Shown here in pieces: positions 62,847-64,000 of a DNA stretch of 64,000 bases. This DNA is from Methylobacterium sp. J-030 (lineage in GTDB: Bacteria; Pseudomonadota; Alphaproteobacteria; Rhizobiales; Beijerinckiaceae): the NCBI RefSeq assembly GCF_022829545.1, contig NZ_JAKSYM010000369.1, positions 62,001 to 126,000 on the forward strand. Direction: 5' to 3'. Position 1 is the first letter of the stretch, and each line of letters opens with the position of its first letter. Below the pieces are notes generated by a model. It was not told the origin of the DNA. It made no database searches and was given only the letters and a program-made list of their open reading frames with translations. The position numbers were made by a program, and so were the translations under genes.

Positions 62847-64000
62847 ATGGTTCGATTGCCCCGCCTCCATGCGTGGCTTCGGTCGTCCCGGACGTGGATC
62901 GCGCTGGGCGTCCTGGCCCCGGTCGGCATGGTCGCGGTGTCCGGCCTGATGCTGGCCGACCTGCGCCGGGATGCCTGGGACCGGGCCGAGCAGACCTCCA
63001 GGAACCTCCTGCAGGTCCTCGACCGCGACATCGCGCGCAATTTCGAGATCTACGACCTCTCGCTCCAGGCCGTCGTGGAGAACCTCGCGGCGCCCGGCCT
63101 CGCGCAGGCCGATCCCCGGATGCGCCAGCTCATCCTGTTCGACCGCGCCGCGACCGCCCGCGACATGGGCGTGATGCTGGTGATCGACGCGCACGGCGAC
63201 GTCACCGACGACCTCGGCACGGTGCCGCCGCGGGGGGGCAACTACGCGGACCGCGAATACTTCAAGGTCCATCAGGCCCGCGACGGGCTGGGCCTCTATG
63301 TCGGCAACCCGATCGTCTCGCGGCTGACCGGGGAGCGGATGCTGCCGTTCAGCCGGCGCATCAACAAGCCCGACGGGAGCTTCGGCGGCGTGGCCCTGGG
63401 CAGCGTGAAGCTATCCTACTTCATGCACCTGTTCCACGAGATCGACCTCGGTCCCGGCGGCGCGATCAACCTGTACGGCGCGGACGGCACCCGCCTCATG
63501 CGCTCCCCCTACGTGGACGCCGATATCGGGGCGAACATCGCGCAGGCCCCGACCTTCCGCCGCTTCGTGCGCGAGCGGCAGGGCAGCTTCGTCAGCACCT
63601 CCGCGCGCGACGGGGCCAAGCGCTTCTACACCTTCACGCAGATCGGCAGCCTTCCGTTGATCCTGAACGTCGCCCTGTCGACCCGGGACGTGGAGGCGGC
63701 GTGGTTCGCCAAGGCCGTCACCATCGGCGGCATCACGCTGGTGCTGTGCGGCCTCACGGTCGCGCTCTCGCTCCTGTTCGGGCGGGAGCTGCGGCGCCGG
63801 GAGGCGGTGCAGGAGGCGCTGGCCGCCCTGTCGCGCACCGACGCCCTGACCGGCCTGCCCAACCGCCGCTGGTTCGAGGAGACCTTCGCCCAGGCGAGCG
63901 AGACCGCCCGGCGCGACGGACGGCCGCTGGCGCTGCTGATCGTCGATGCGGACCACTTCAAGCGCTACAACGACCGGTACGGGCACCCGGTGGGCGACGC
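62847..64000 (+). CDS. Membrane diguanylate cyclase with an extracytoplasmic sensor, cut by the window end
   Basis: The frame is open from ATG 62847 to the window end (384 codons). An N-terminal helix (about residues 15-38, WIALGVLAPVGMVAVSGLML) is followed by a dCACHE/PDC-type periplasmic sensor (NFEIYDLSLQAVVENLAAPG, NYADREYFKVHQARDGLGLY, FGGVALGSVKLSYFMHLFHE). A second helix (about 292-313, GGITLVLCGLTVALSLLF) leads into a GGDEF domain that starts SRTDALTGLPNRRWFEETF and breaks off after DADHFKRYNDRYGHPVGDA. The GGDEF signature itself is beyond the window, so catalytic activity cannot be confirmed. Confidence 0.9.
   Translation, partial: MVRLPRLHAWLRSSRTWIALGVLAPVGMVAVSGLMLADLRRDAWDRAEQTSRNLLQVLDRDIARNFEIYDLSLQAVVENLAAPGLAQADPRMRQLILFDRAATARDMGVMLVIDAHGDVTDDLGTVPPRGGNYADREYFKVHQARDGLGLYVGNPIVSRLTGERMLPFSRRINKPDGSFGGVALGSVKLSYFMHLFHEIDLGPGGAINLYGADGTRLMRSPYVDADIGANIAQAPTFRRFVRERQGSFVSTSARDGAKRFYTFTQIGSLPLILNVALSTRDVEAAWFAKAVTIGGITLVLCGLTVALSLLFGRELRRREAVQEALAALSRTDALTGLPNRRWFEETFAQASETARRDGRPLALLIVDADHFKRYNDRYGHPVGD

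Overview
The window is high-GC DNA from an alphaproteobacterium, most likely a Methylobacterium/Methylorubrum-type Hyphomicrobiales genome. This is inferred from the GC-rich codon use, a B12-dependent methylmalonyl-CoA mutase, a cyoABCD quinol oxidase operon with a linked SURF1 gene and MFS transporter, an Usg-family gene, a perfect CtrA-type motif, and many signalling proteins (PAS, GGDEF, EAL, MHYT, hybrid kinase). It reads as ordinary chromosome interrupted by a few AT-rich or decayed patches. No plasmid, phage structural, IS or CRISPR genes were seen.

Layout. 0-5 kb: a PepSY membrane protein and a minus-strand galactarate catabolism cluster (LysR regulator, garL-type aldolase, garD). 5-9 kb: a small secreted repeat protein, a TonB-dependent receptor, a Met/His/Arg-rich secreted peptide and an outer-membrane protein remnant. 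9-16 kb: a large PAS hybrid histidine kinase, a PAS protein, a glutathione S-transferase remnant and a YciE/YciF ferritin-like protein. 16-21 kb: an SDR, a TetR regulator, pyrF, DUF1330, Usg, and a BrnT/BrnA toxin-antitoxin pair lying between a uracil-DNA glycosylase gene and a duplicated copy of that gene's 3' end. 21-30 kb: a two-subunit molybdenum oxidoreductase (iorAB-like), a membrane histidine kinase, a RelE-type toxin-antitoxin pair, an EVE protein, an MHYT-GGDEF-EAL protein and a decayed transporter/LysR junction. 30-38 kb: tsaD-GNAT-gpsA (4-nt overlaps), a TOBE protein, rpsD and pgm. 38.4-39.7 kb: an AT-rich island carrying a DUF3800 gene. 40-51 kb: methylmalonyl-CoA mutase, SURF1-cyoDCBA, an MFS transporter and a double-domain glycosyltransferase. 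51.8-57 kb: tRNA-Val(GAC), a translationally coupled pair of coiled-coil proteins behind a CtrA box, small hypotheticals, an atypical SDR and an amidase. 57.2-60.5 kb: a gene-poor stretch leading into a second AT-rich island with a two-gene module (unknown 179-aa protein plus an XRE-ImmA/IrrE metallopeptidase). 60.5-64 kb: a class II aldolase-like protein, small hypotheticals and the start of a membrane diguanylate cyclase cut by the window end.

How genes work together. GarD and GarL are consecutive steps of galactarate breakdown under a likely local LysR regulator. CyoA-D plus SURF1 form a haem-copper quinol oxidase and a probable assembly factor. TsaD, the acetyltransferase and GpsA are coupled in one transcript. 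Several intergenic spaces carry repeated palindromic DNA: a composite hairpin family (six places), a nested hairpin abutting the stop codons of two unrelated genes, and a four-unit hairpin array upstream of cyoA. The most distinctive unexplained items are the XRE-ImmA module, the CtrA-linked coiled-coil pair, the cyoA leader array and the stop-abutting repeat.
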